Source: Polyrhizophydium stewartii (taxonomy: Eukaryota > Chytridiomycota > Chytridiomycetes > Rhizophydiales). Taken from it: a stretch of DNA of 13,373 bases. The notes beneath the pieces are model-generated. The model did no database searches and had not been told where the DNA came from. It saw only the letters and a program-made list of their open reading frames with translations. Shown here piece after piece: positions 1 to 9,100 of this stretch. A program made the translations under genes and the position numbers. Within the stretch, counting starts at the first letter, position 1. The number at the start of each line of letters is the position of its first letter. The stretch lies in the NCBI GenBank assembly GCA_027604665.1, contig JADGIZ010000455.1:1-13373 (forward strand), read 5' to 3'.

Positions 1-32
1 ACCCCCGCCTGCGACGCACCTCGCTCTGACGC

Positions 33-3000
33 ATGCACCCTGCCGCGCGTCCTCCGCGACGCTGGCTCGCCCACCGCGCGCCACGCCGGCTGCGCTTCGT
101 CGGCCGTGGCAGCCTGCTCCACTCCAAGGGGTTCAGCCTCGCCCGCGCCGACGTCCATATTGACCCGGAGCAGCTCAAGAACGACGGCGTCTGCGCCATC
201 CACCGAGCCGACTGGAACGGCGAGCACGTTGCGGTCCAGATCCTGCTCGAGAACCACGACCCAACGCACGTTGCCCTCATCGAGACGCAGGCGGAAAAGT
301 GGTTCGGCGTCAATCACCAGAACGTCCTGCGCCTCGGCGGCATCTGCATCGAGCCCGGCGAGCACCCGTTTCTCGTCATGCAGTTTCTCAAAGAGCACAA
401 CCTCGTGTCCTATCTCGAGGAGCACCCAGAGACCGATATGCAAACGCTCTTCACCATTCTTCTGCGCGTTGCCCTTGGCGTTCAGTACCTGCACTACCGC
501 GCACCGGGCTGCCCCATCATCCACCGAGACCTCGAGTCCAAGCACGTTCTGCTCAACGAAAACGCGCGTACCGTCAAGGTCGGCTTTGGCATGGACCTGC
601 TCGAGCTGTTGTCAGCTCGCGTCGTGCGCCGCTCTCGATGGCTACCGCCAGAGTCTGCGCTGCCAAACTATGTCCCGGCCACACCCCTGGACGTTTACGC
701 CTTTGGCATGATTGCGATCGAGGCCATCACGCGCACGACGCCGTCGCCGGACCCCGTGCAAATCCGCCAGCCCGCCAACGTGCCCTCCAGCGTCTGGTTC
801 CTGCTGATGCGCTGCATCAGCCCGAATCCAGCGTCGCGGCCAACCTTTCACGAAATCGTCAATGTGTTCTCGGAGGCTGCGCCGGTGCAGACCAGTGCGT
901 GCCGACCACAAGCCTTGCGTAGCTCGTTGCGTTTCGCTGACTCGCCCTTGATCTGCCATGCGTGTTTGTAGCATCTGCGGAAGCAGCATCGAGAGAGTCG
1001 GCAACCGACCTCGACATCATTGTCGCCGCGTTCCCGCTATGGGTGCAACTGGTCGACCTCGCGCAGAACGCGTATCTCCCGGCAGGCGGCATGATGGACG
1101 TGATCGATCAAACGACCTCCCAGCTTGTGCAGCACCCTCGCCTTGTCTGGGACCGCGACCACCGGCTCACTTCCCTGTGCGTGCAAAACACGGCCTGGCT
1201 GTCGAGCGAGGAAACAATCTGCTCACACAATTCGCCCTTTGTCCCCGTGTTGTCGCAGTCGTCTCGGCCAGCTTGGTCTGTCTGGCCCGATCCCCAAAGA
1301 CGTTGGCCGCCTGACACACATCGAGGAGCTGTGCGTTCTTCTCATATCGATTCTCTTGACTGCGCAGCTCGCTGTAACACGACGACTTCACTCTGTACAG
1401 ATGGCTGCATCACAATGACTTTTTCGGCGAGCTGCCCTCGGAGCTCGGCAACTTGACCAGGCTGCAGTCGCTGTGAGTTGCCGTCGCTGCATCTGCTGCT
1501 TCATTTCGATCGCGGTCGGTGCTCACGCAAGCTCGGCACGGCAGAATCATCAATCACAATCGGCTTTCGGGTCGCATCCCGAATCGCATCTTCCAACACA
1601 TGCGTGACCTCTCGGTCCTGTAAGTTAATCAGCAACATCCATGATTCTCCAAAACCGCACGTGCGCTGACGGCGACCGTCGCACAGCAACTTGAGCGTGA
1701 ATCGCTTTGAAGGCGCCATACCAAGCAGTCTATTCTCCCTTCGGCAACTGCGTGCCTTGTGAGTGCCACGAGAAGATGTGGGTTTCAGCCTCTTGAACCT
1801 GACGCTCGAGCCTCTGTTTGCCAGCGATCTGTCATCCAACTTGTTTGTTGGCGAGATTTCCGACGAAATCAGCCAACTGGAGAACCTCGAGATCATGTGA
1901 GTGCCACAATTTTCGCATGCTGATGTGCACGGATTCCTGTTGTGCTGAATCTACGGGTGCCAAGCATGCTCTCGTACAATCAAATCGAGTCTCTGCCTGC
2001 GGAAATCGGGGCGCTTCAGAAGCTGATGCACATGTGCGCATACAAGGTTGCGAAACCCGTGTGCGATGGAAGCTGACTGCATGCGTGGGACAGATGGATC
2101 GACAACAACTGCATCTCACAAATCCCGCCAGAGATCGGAAAGTGCTCCCAGCTCGAGCGCATGTGAGCGGCGATGTGCTTATTGCTGCTCATTACTGAGC
2201 CGCGAAAGCTGACAGAACCGCTTTCCAGCAATCTCAGCTCGAACCCAATTGCAAGGATTCCACGCGAGATTGGCCGTCTGGCCTCCCTGAAGCTGCTGTG
2301 AGTTGGCAGCCTTGCACTGCTCTCATCCGAACGGCGACTCTGACCGCCGCATCAGCATGCTTGCCAACTGCCAGATCACCGAAATCCCGAGCGAGATTGG
2401 CCGCCTGGAGCTCGTTGAGTTCCTGTGAGCCTTTTGCGCCGCAAAACAGTCCAAGCACGATACGACGCTGACTTTTGCATGATTCGAAGGGATCTGAGCA
2501 ACAACAGAATCCGCGTGCTTCCAAAGCAGATTGGAAAGATCAAGAAGCTCAAAACTCTGTGAGCACAGCACTCGATGTCGTGGCTTAAAGTTTCCGCTTC
2601 ATTCTAACCAAGCGGGGACATGCAGAGCAATCAGTAACAACAAAATCAAGATCATCCCACGCGAGGTTGGAGAGCTCACCGAGCTCACGACGCTGTGCGT
2701 ACTCTTCTGTGCAGCGGTAATCGCATGTGGCCCAACCGCTGGTGCTGACCAAACTGCTCTGCAGTGCCCTTACCAACAACCGAGTCAAGGCGATCCCGCC
2801 CGAGATCGGCAACCTCAAGGCGCTGCTTGGACTGTCCGTTTCGTGTGCTTCTCTGAGCCTTTGGTTCCGCCCAGTCTGTTGACCCTGGCTTGTGACTGGC
2901 AGATCGCTTGCGTCCAACCGCATTTCGCACATTCCTCCGCAAATCGGCGCACTCGACAGCCTGACGATCCTGTGCGGCAATTTTGCTGGATTGAGCGCAC

Positions 3001-5825
3001 GTACTTGTGTCCGCATCTGACGCACTCGCCGCAACAGCGAACTCGAGCAAAATCAGATCACGACAATCCCGCGTGAAATCGGGAACCTTCGGTGTCTGCA
3101 GCAGCTGTGGGTTGCTTGAACTGACCTTTGCCGAGCCAAGGCATCTAAACTGATCCGTGGTCTGCGCAGCGTGCTGTCATCCAACCGCATCACCGAGATC
3201 CCGCCCGAGATCGGTGCCCTCTCCAACCTCACGACGCTGTAAGCCTGTTTCCTGTGCTCGCTTTGTCTGTCGCGCGCACTGCGCCTTGCTGACTCGGCTT
3301 CCTGCCAAACAGGGATCTCTGCAACAACTTGATAGCGTCGATCCCAACGGAAATCGGAAATCTTTCGCTTCTTGCTTATCTGTGCGTTGCAGTGCTGCAA
3401 GAACATCAGATGGAAGCTCGAATCTTGACTGACGCTGCCGCCGATTGACGTGTCGATCCAGGCTACTTGAAAAGAACAGGCTCACGGAACTGCCTGAACA
3501 GATCGGGAATCTGCTGCACTTGAACAAGATGTCAGTCGGCGTTTGTCGTTGGTGTGCCTCTCAGCACGCTCCAGACTGACTGTCGGCTGGTGCAGATGTC
3601 TGGGCGGAAACCGCCTGTCCTCGATCCCCGACGCGATTTGCCAACTGGTTCAGCTCGAATATCTGTATGCCTTTGCGTGCATGACATGCTCGCCGAGTGC
3701 GTTTGATCAGAGCTGACGCGTGCCCATCGGCGGCCTTTGAACAGCATGGTGCAACGCAACTATCTGACTGAGCTGCCCGAGAGCCTGGGCAACTTGCAGC
3801 GGCTCAAAACGCTGTGGGTGTCGTCTGTGTCGCCCAAGCGCATCTGCTGGATCCAGTGCGGCTGACGTCGATCGTACACCCCAGCCACATCAGCGACAAC
3901 CGCATCCAGCGTATTCCTGAAAGCGTCCTCAACTTGCGGAACCTGACCATCCTGTGCGTCGAGTGCGGCGAACCAGTGCCCGCCAATCTTCAGCCTCGCT
4001 TGCTGACGCTCACCCGCCAGCTGGATCGGCAACAACCGGCTGTCCGTGACGCCCAAGCTGCCAGCTAATTTCAGCAGCCTCTACGCACTGTAAGTCGTCG
4101 GCCACGCCGCTCGCCGACGCGAAAGAAAGGCACGACTGACGATGATGCAGGTCGATTGGCCATAATCCAATCTCGAGCCCGCCCTCTGGCTTCGCGCATC
4201 TAAACCAGCTCACGGTGCTGTAAGCCGACTCGCTTCTTGGCAGCTCGTGCGTGAAGGCCGGTTGCTGATGCAATTGTGACGGCAGCGACTTTGACTTTGT
4301 GCGCTGGAGTGTGTTTCCCCGAGAGATCTTTGACCTCACTCAACTCTCGATTCTGTGCGTTGCTGCGGCTTGTCGCGAGGATGGCAGCAAAACGTGCTCT
4401 GCTGACATGTGCACATCAGATTCCTTGGCTTCGGAGGTCTCACGGAGCTGCCGCCCGAGATTGGCCGGCTGCGCCACCTGACAAAGCTGTGCGTCTTGTG
4501 TTTGATGCGCTTGACGCAGAGTCCGGACTGACCGCGGGGCATGATCGGCTGTAGTAACCTCAAGGGCAACGAGCTTACTGTCCTTCCTGCGGAGATTGGC
4601 GAGCTCAAGCAGCTTGTCAAGCTGTGCGTCTTGCGGCCGGGCGGCCTTGGAAACGGGTACTTGGGCGAAACGATGCTGACATGTGCCGCGCACCGCAGGC
4701 GCTTGAACGAGAATAAGCTCGTGGCCCTGCCGCCCGAGATTGGCTCGCTCCCCTTGCTTTCCAAGCTGTGCGCCAGCAGTCGCGTGTGTGTGTGCGCTAA
4801 CGACACAAGCAAGCTGACCCTCGTGCTCGCGCAGGTGGCTGAGCAGCAACGAGCTCACGTCGCTGCCTCCTCAGATATCCAACTTGATCAGCCTGACCCA
4901 TCTGTGAGTGACTGACGACCCCGCTGTCGAGAAAGCATCTGCTGACGCGCTGCTGGAAAGTTCGCTCGACAACAACCAGCTGATGTGGATCCCCAGCGAG
5001 CTCGGCAACTTGATCCACCTCAAAGAGCTGTGAGCCATGTTTGCATCCGGCTGCGCCGAGGACAGAGAGTCGGAGGATGCTGACTCGCTGCGGTCATAGC
5101 ACATTCAACAACAACCCCATCTCGGAGATCCCCGCTGAGCTTGGCGAGCTGCCTGAGCTCGAGTGCCTGTGCGTGCATCGCGTGCTCTTCGTCGGCGCAC
5201 TCAACGAGCTGGCGATGCTGTGCGTCTGACACACGTTTTTGTGACGGACTGCAGGCAACTCGACTGGGAGTCGGTCGACCGCATCCCGCCCAAGTTGCGC
5301 CACTTTCTGTTCGACAGCCGCAGCCTGAGCCCGGACAGCGACGTGGGCGATCTGATTCCGCCGAGCGATATGGATGGCGTGCATTTGTTGCATCCTCTGG
5401 ACATGGGCGGCTTTGACAGCCGCAGCAGCAGCAGCATCCACACGAGCGACACGAACGACCAGGCGAGCGACGGTGCCGACAGCGGCAGCGGCTCGGGCAC
5501 CGGCTCGGGCTCGGGGTCCGGCACCGGCTCGGGTTCTGGCTCGGGTGCGGGCTCTGGATCGGGCTCCGGCTCCGGCTCTGGCAGCGGCACCGGCTATGGA
5601 TCCTGCAGCGGTACCGGGTACGGATCCGGCAGCGGTACAGGCTACGGATTGGGAAGCGGATCTGGGTCCGCCATCCACCACACAGCGGGCAGCGGCAACG
5701 GCAGTGGCAACGGCAGCGACGATATGGCGCTCGACGACCAGTGCAGCAACTTTGACAACGGCACGGTCGACATGAGCGTCGCCAGCTACGAGAAGGACAA
5801 CGAGATGAGCAGCGACTCCAACTGA
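33..5825 (+). CDS. TKL-type pseudokinase fused to a 29-repeat LRR solenoid with a Gly/Ser-rich tail (32 exons)
   Basis: Spliced model of 3657 nt (1218 aa). Exons: 33-894, 972-1176, 1259-1330, 1401-1472, 1545-1619, 1687-1758, 1825-1896, 1965-2033, 2094-2162, 2229-2297, 2356-2424, 2490-2558, 2626-2694, 2765-2833, 2903-2971, 3038-3106, 3170-3238, 3313-3381, 3462-3530, 3596-3664, 3745-3813, 3885-3953, 4021-4089, 4151-4219, 4286-4354, 4420-4488, 4555-4623, 4699-4767, 4835-4903, 4961-5029, 5100-5168, 5255-5825. Domains: pseudokinase about aa 45-282, cap 288-355, LRRs 356-1029, Gly/Ser tract about 1105-1167, acidic end. No transmembrane segment or signal peptide is visible, so it is probably cytosolic; a scaffold or sensor role is inference. 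The frame stays open through all 32 exons, which argues against a pseudogene. The start is uncertain: an in-frame stop lies at 27-29, but residues 1-27 are Arg/Pro-rich and may be untranslated or intronic (possible acceptor CAG at 110-112), so the true 5' end may lie outside the window. Confidence 0.82.
165..878 (+). other. Pseudokinase domain within the LRR gene, encoded in one uninterrupted exon
   Basis: The protein kinase fold is clear. There is an HRD loop (H164, R165, D166), a TKL-like RWLPPE in place of the usual APE region (W203-E207), a DVYAFG motif (D220-G225) and an SRP arginine (R269). Several catalytic positions are changed. The VAxK lysine is Gln69. The catalytic-loop K and N of HRDLKxxN are Glu168 and His171. 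DFG reads GFG (G184-G186). No GxGxxG loop is present before Gln69. Loss of both the ATP-anchoring lysine and the metal-binding DFG aspartate predicts a domain without normal phosphotransfer. It could still bind nucleotide or act as an allosteric platform. The domain type is seen directly; inactivity follows from kinase-family knowledge. Confidence 0.85.
972..1176 (+). other. Cap region between pseudokinase and first LRR (exon 2)
   Basis: Exon 2 encodes 68 residues (aa 288-355) that link the kinase domain to the repeats. The segment ends in RLTSL, which leads directly into the first LRR. Its arrangement (an acidic start, a hydrophobic AAFPLW segment, then a short strand) recalls the N-terminal caps of GxIP-type LRR proteins, but the usual cap cysteines are absent. 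It is preceded by the only phase-1 intron of the gene (895-971), whereas every later intron is phase 2. An alternative reading makes ATG 962 the start of a separate LRR gene. The good donor, branch and acceptor of intron 895-971 make the fused model more likely. Confidence 0.6.
1259..1896 (+). repeat. LRR exons 1-5 of the array, 24/25-residue GxIP type
   Basis: Five exons (1259-1330, 1401-1472, 1545-1619, 1687-1758, 1825-1896) are 72, 72, 75, 72 and 72 nt long, and each encodes one leucine-rich repeat. The first four carry the longer form with an extra residue before IP or LP (LSGPIP, FFGELP, LSGRIP, FEGAIP). The fifth has FVGEIS. This is the GxIP (plant-type) LRR class. Each exon begins with one base that completes a codon and ends with the first two bases of a Leu codon (Phe at the end of 1758; Ile at 1896). 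The separating introns are 66-73 nt. Confidence 0.85.
1965..5168 (+). repeat. 24 consecutive LRR exons of exactly 69 nt, one 23-residue repeat each
   Basis: Exons 8-31 are each 69 nt long and each encodes one 23-residue LRR of the form LxxNxIxxIPxEIGxLxxLxxL. Examples are N-Q-I-E-S-L-P-A-E-I-G at 1965-2033 and N-R-I-T-E-I-P-P-E-I-G at 3170-3238. The flanking introns (57-86 nt) are GT-AG and phase 2, and fall at the same repeat position. The repeat-plus-intron unit averages about 134 nt. The repeats at 4151-4219 and 4286-4354 are the most divergent: the first has PPSGF where IPxEIG is usual, and the second lacks the Asn of LxxN. This 23-residue class resembles intracellular SHOC2-like LRRs rather than the GxIP repeats upstream. 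Confidence 0.9.
5481..5721 (+). repeat. Gly-Ser/Thr-Gly coding minisatellite
   Basis: Degenerate hexamer repeats (ggctcg, ggcagc, ggcacc variants) encode alternating Gly-Ser, Gly-Thr and Gly-Tyr at about aa 1105-1167 of the LRR protein, with a shorter Gly-Ser/Asn patch at 5686-5721. The reading frame is kept to the stop at 5823-5825, and an Asp/Ser-rich end follows. A tract of this kind is expected to be a flexible, disordered tail and to vary in length between strains. Long readings in other frames here are shadows of the repeat composition. Confidence 0.85.
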
Positions 5826-6116
5826 AGCCGCCACTCCTGCGATTCTCCTTGGCCACCGTTGCTTGTCGCCGCACAAGATCAAGTTCTCTAGCACACCACC
5901 GCATTTGTTACTCTTTGAGCAATCGCGTGTGTGCTCGCGTGCAGCCATAGCGCATTTATCCAAACTCTGTTCTTTTCACGTTTTTTGTCGTACTTTTTTC
6001 GCAGCTGGGTCAGAGTCGGCCGCTGTTTTCTGGCTTGCACTATTCTTCACTACCAATCCAAACTAAAATGCATGTGATGACGAATCGCGCGCATGCGTGC
6101 AGTCAGAGTTGTGCCG
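5826..6116. other. Convergent intergenic spacer
   Basis: This 291-nt spacer lies between two stop codons that face each other. It is richer in A and T than the flanking coding sequence, with T runs near 5980-6000 and an A-rich stretch near 6057-6067. It must hold the 3' ends and polyadenylation signals of both genes. No exact AATAAA was seen, and no gene or RNA feature is recognised. Confidence 0.6.
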
Positions 6117-9100
6117 CTATGTATGAGCGTCGTCGAGAGCCCATAGGCACGGCAGGCTTGGGTCGGACACGCTCGTGCCGTTTGCTGTGCAGCGCGACTG
6201 AATCCCGTCGTCGAGCCAGTTGAAGTACATGGCCCACACCACATGGCGCTCAAAGTCGTCGAGGCGGCGCGATACGGCAAGCACGTCCTCGCGTGCCTCG
6301 CGCACCGATGCGTGCCAGCTCGTCAGCGTGGCGTGAGATGCCGCGAGCTCGGGATCAGAGAATGTGCGCGAGAGACGCTCGCCTGGCGCAAGCTGCAGCA
6401 CGGCGGGGAGAGCCGCCGTGCTGTCGCCGACAGTGATGCCAAACGCAAGATCGAGAAACTCGCGCATGCGCGGCGAGAAACCTGGGGTCGTGGTGGAGTG
6501 CAGCTCGGTGCTCCAGTCGATTGCTGAAGCGGTTGTTGCCCCCAGAGGTGCTTGGCTTGCGCATGCTGGCGGAATTAGCGCGCTCGCGCCGCGGGATGCA
6601 GGTTGCGTCGATCCTCGCCAAACCAGTATGCTCAAGTTCAACAGAAGCGAGATGACTCCTACAACGACGACTGCGTATGCCACGAGCGGACTCAGCACAA
6701 TGCCGCCCGAGTTGTTGCTCTGTTGTGAGGCAGCTGCCGAGTCTTGACCTGGCGCCGCAGCAGATGCTGTTGCTGTCGCACTTGCTCCTGCTTGCTCCAA
6801 AGCACCAGACGTAGCCGCCTTTCCGCCGGAGATCTCGGCCTGCAGGATGGACACAATGTCTGCGCATGTTTCGGCAAGGCCCTTGAGCCCCGCCGATTTG
6901 ATCACGCCTGTAACACAGATCTCGGTTCAGCATCCGAAGCCGACGCTGTTACGAGCCGGCCTTGGACGTACTCTTCATCATCGTGCTCTTGCAAAAGTTG
7001 ATCCCGATTGACAGGGCTAAGCGGCACGTGTCCTCTGTCACCCAGGTGATGCAGTAGCGCATCATTGGGTTGAAGCAGTCGCCAAACGGCAGCTGCGGAG
7101 TAGATGTCTTGGCTTCGACAATATACATGCTGAAGGAGCTTGTCAGTCAGTGTGGATGGGTCAAGAGGCCAGAGGACGGCGGCGCGACTGACATCCATTC
7201 TGTCTTCTTGATCAGCGTCTGCGCTTCCTTGACGTCGGCCTCCTTGACCTTGACCATTGGGTTGTTCATCGCCAGCGTGTACGAAATCTCGCGGCTGGGC
7301 TCAGCGAACTCGTTCCAGACGCCTTCTTGTCGTTCTGAGCCAAGGAGTGTCAGCAATCAGCTCCATGTAGGCATTTTTGATGAACAGAAGCAGCCAAAGC
7401 TCACTCGATCCGCCGCGGCGCTTGTCTAGCTGCTCCCACACACGCGCTGATTTGTCGCCAAAGAGCAGGTCAAAGATCTTTTTTGCCGGCGCATTGAGCA
7501 CCACATCGACCTCTTTCTTTTCAAGGTGCTCTTTGCATCCACACTGCACCTCGGCTGTCGGAAGCGTCACAGAGTCGGGCGGTTTGTACTCGCCTGTTTT
7601 GCCCGCGCCGCCACTGCTGCGGTCATGACGGTGAAGCGTCAGTTGTGCGGACAGCAAAACCACAGCGCGATTTGGGGAGCATGCGCACCTGGAGTCGCCG
7701 AGTGCCGTGTTGGAGGCAGCTTCGCCCACCCCATCGCCCTCTTCACCCGACCTGCGAGCAACCGAGATGCCGTCCTTGTCGGTTCCGCCCTTTGCGACCG
7801 CCACGGACTGGTTATGCAGCTCCTGCGCAGACACTGGTGTTGCAGACTGCGCATTGTTCCACGCCCGTGTGAGCGGCGTGTGCACGCGGTCGGGCTTGCC
7901 GTACATCTTGAATATATGCTGGCGTGCGATGGGTGTGAGCACGCGAAGCTGAAACGCAATCTCATCATCATTAGCCCACCGTGGCTTCGGCCGTCGCGAT
8001 TTGGATGTTGCCATGCAGCGACCCGTTCTTCTTGACGATCGACGTGACTTCCTTGAAGCGGATTGAGAGCTGCAGAACAGATCAACATCCAGCAGATCGA
8101 CAAGCGCCAGAATGACCCAATTCGCCCTTACGAGCGTCACAAAGCCAAAGATGTTGGCATAGAAGCATACTCTGTGCGGCGTGATGTACATGCGGCCCTG
8201 GATCACAATGTCGCGCTGCAGCATGATCGAGCAGGCTGGCAAGTGTTGCAGACAGATCAGCGGGTGGGTTGGTGAGCGGGTGTCATCAGGTGGTGCGCAC
8301 CATCAGTCAGGAACTCTGTCGCAGGCACTGATTTGAAGTGTCGGTGCAACTCGACGTTCTTCTTTTCCATGGCTGGATCCGAGTACACGACCGGGCTGAC
8401 CAATGAAGCACGTGAGCATTTTTGTTAAGCAGGCAGATCCGGAAGCCAGACTCACTCTGGTTTGTCGCTCGCGGCTTCGACTATTGGAGGAGTCGGGCAC
8501 GCGCCGCTCACCAGCGACGACTGGCTGCGCTGGGTTGTGTCAACCTCCGACTCAGTTCCGGCCTCGGATCCCTCGACGTGGACGGCTCGTTGCGTGGTGG
8601 ACCGAGACTGGCGTCGGATCTTGATCTGATGCAGCGTCTCGCCGCCGTCGCTCTCATCCTCGCTGCTGGGCTCGAACGCGCCTTGGTCGATCATGTCCAG
8701 CACCGGCGTTGCGCTGGTCGCGAGGGCGTACTTGGCTGCCTCAAACGAGCTGATCCACGCACGCGCATCCTCATCGCTCTCGGCCTGCAGCAGAAACGAC
8801 TTTCTGCGAACGTCCAGAGTCACCAAGACCCGCGGGTGCGTTAGATCCGTCGTGTTTGATCGCAAGCTCGCACTAGCGTCCGGCATGCCTTGTCGACGTC
8901 TGCACCTCAAAGCAGAAGCGTCTTTCATCGGCCTTGGCGGGTCGAGCGTTGCACAGCAGCACGCTGATGGGCGTGGTGACCATGAGCTTGCCCCTGTGTC
9001 TGCCCGAGGTCGCCACGGTGGCATACGAGAAGCCGCCCTTGCGGATCATAAAGTACCGGCGCAGCCACGTGGACCCGGACACCGACTTGCGGAACAGATA

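Larger units (their letters stand above)
895..5254 (+). other. 31 short GT-AG introns of the LRR gene
   Basis: The introns fill the gaps between the listed exons and range from 57 nt (4904-4960) to 86 nt (5169-5254). Donors are mostly GTGCGT, GTGAGT, GTGAGC, GTAAGT or GTAAGC, with single GTCCGT (2834), GTCAGT (3531), GTATGC (3665) and GTGCGG (2972). At least 20 of the 31 contain CTGAC shortly before the acceptor. Acceptors are CAG, TAG, AAG or CAAG. Intron 1 (895-971) is phase 1 and the other 30 are phase 2. Nothing conserved between introns beyond splice signals was noticed, so any exon duplication is old. Confidence 0.85.

Noticed and set aside
33..971. Active protein kinase gene ending at 971
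   Set aside because: Catalytic Lys, loop Asn and DFG Asp are replaced, and the tail after 894 reads as intron, not as conserved protein.
962..1456. Independent small gene starting at ATG 962
   Set aside because: The ATG lies inside a well-formed intron (895-971), and continuing past 1176 without splicing loses the LRR pattern. Kept only as an alternative for the fusion model.
1965..5168. CRISPR-like regular alternation of about 69-nt repeats and about 66-nt spacers
   Set aside because: The repeats are divergent in DNA but conserved as LRR protein, and the spacers carry donor, branch and acceptor signals. They are exons and introns.
5020..5963. Two long open readings on the minus strand (about 290 aa)
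   Set aside because: They are antisense to the Gly/Ser minisatellite and LRR exons. Their Arg/Cys/Ser or Ala/Val/Arg-rich sequence only mirrors the repeat composition.
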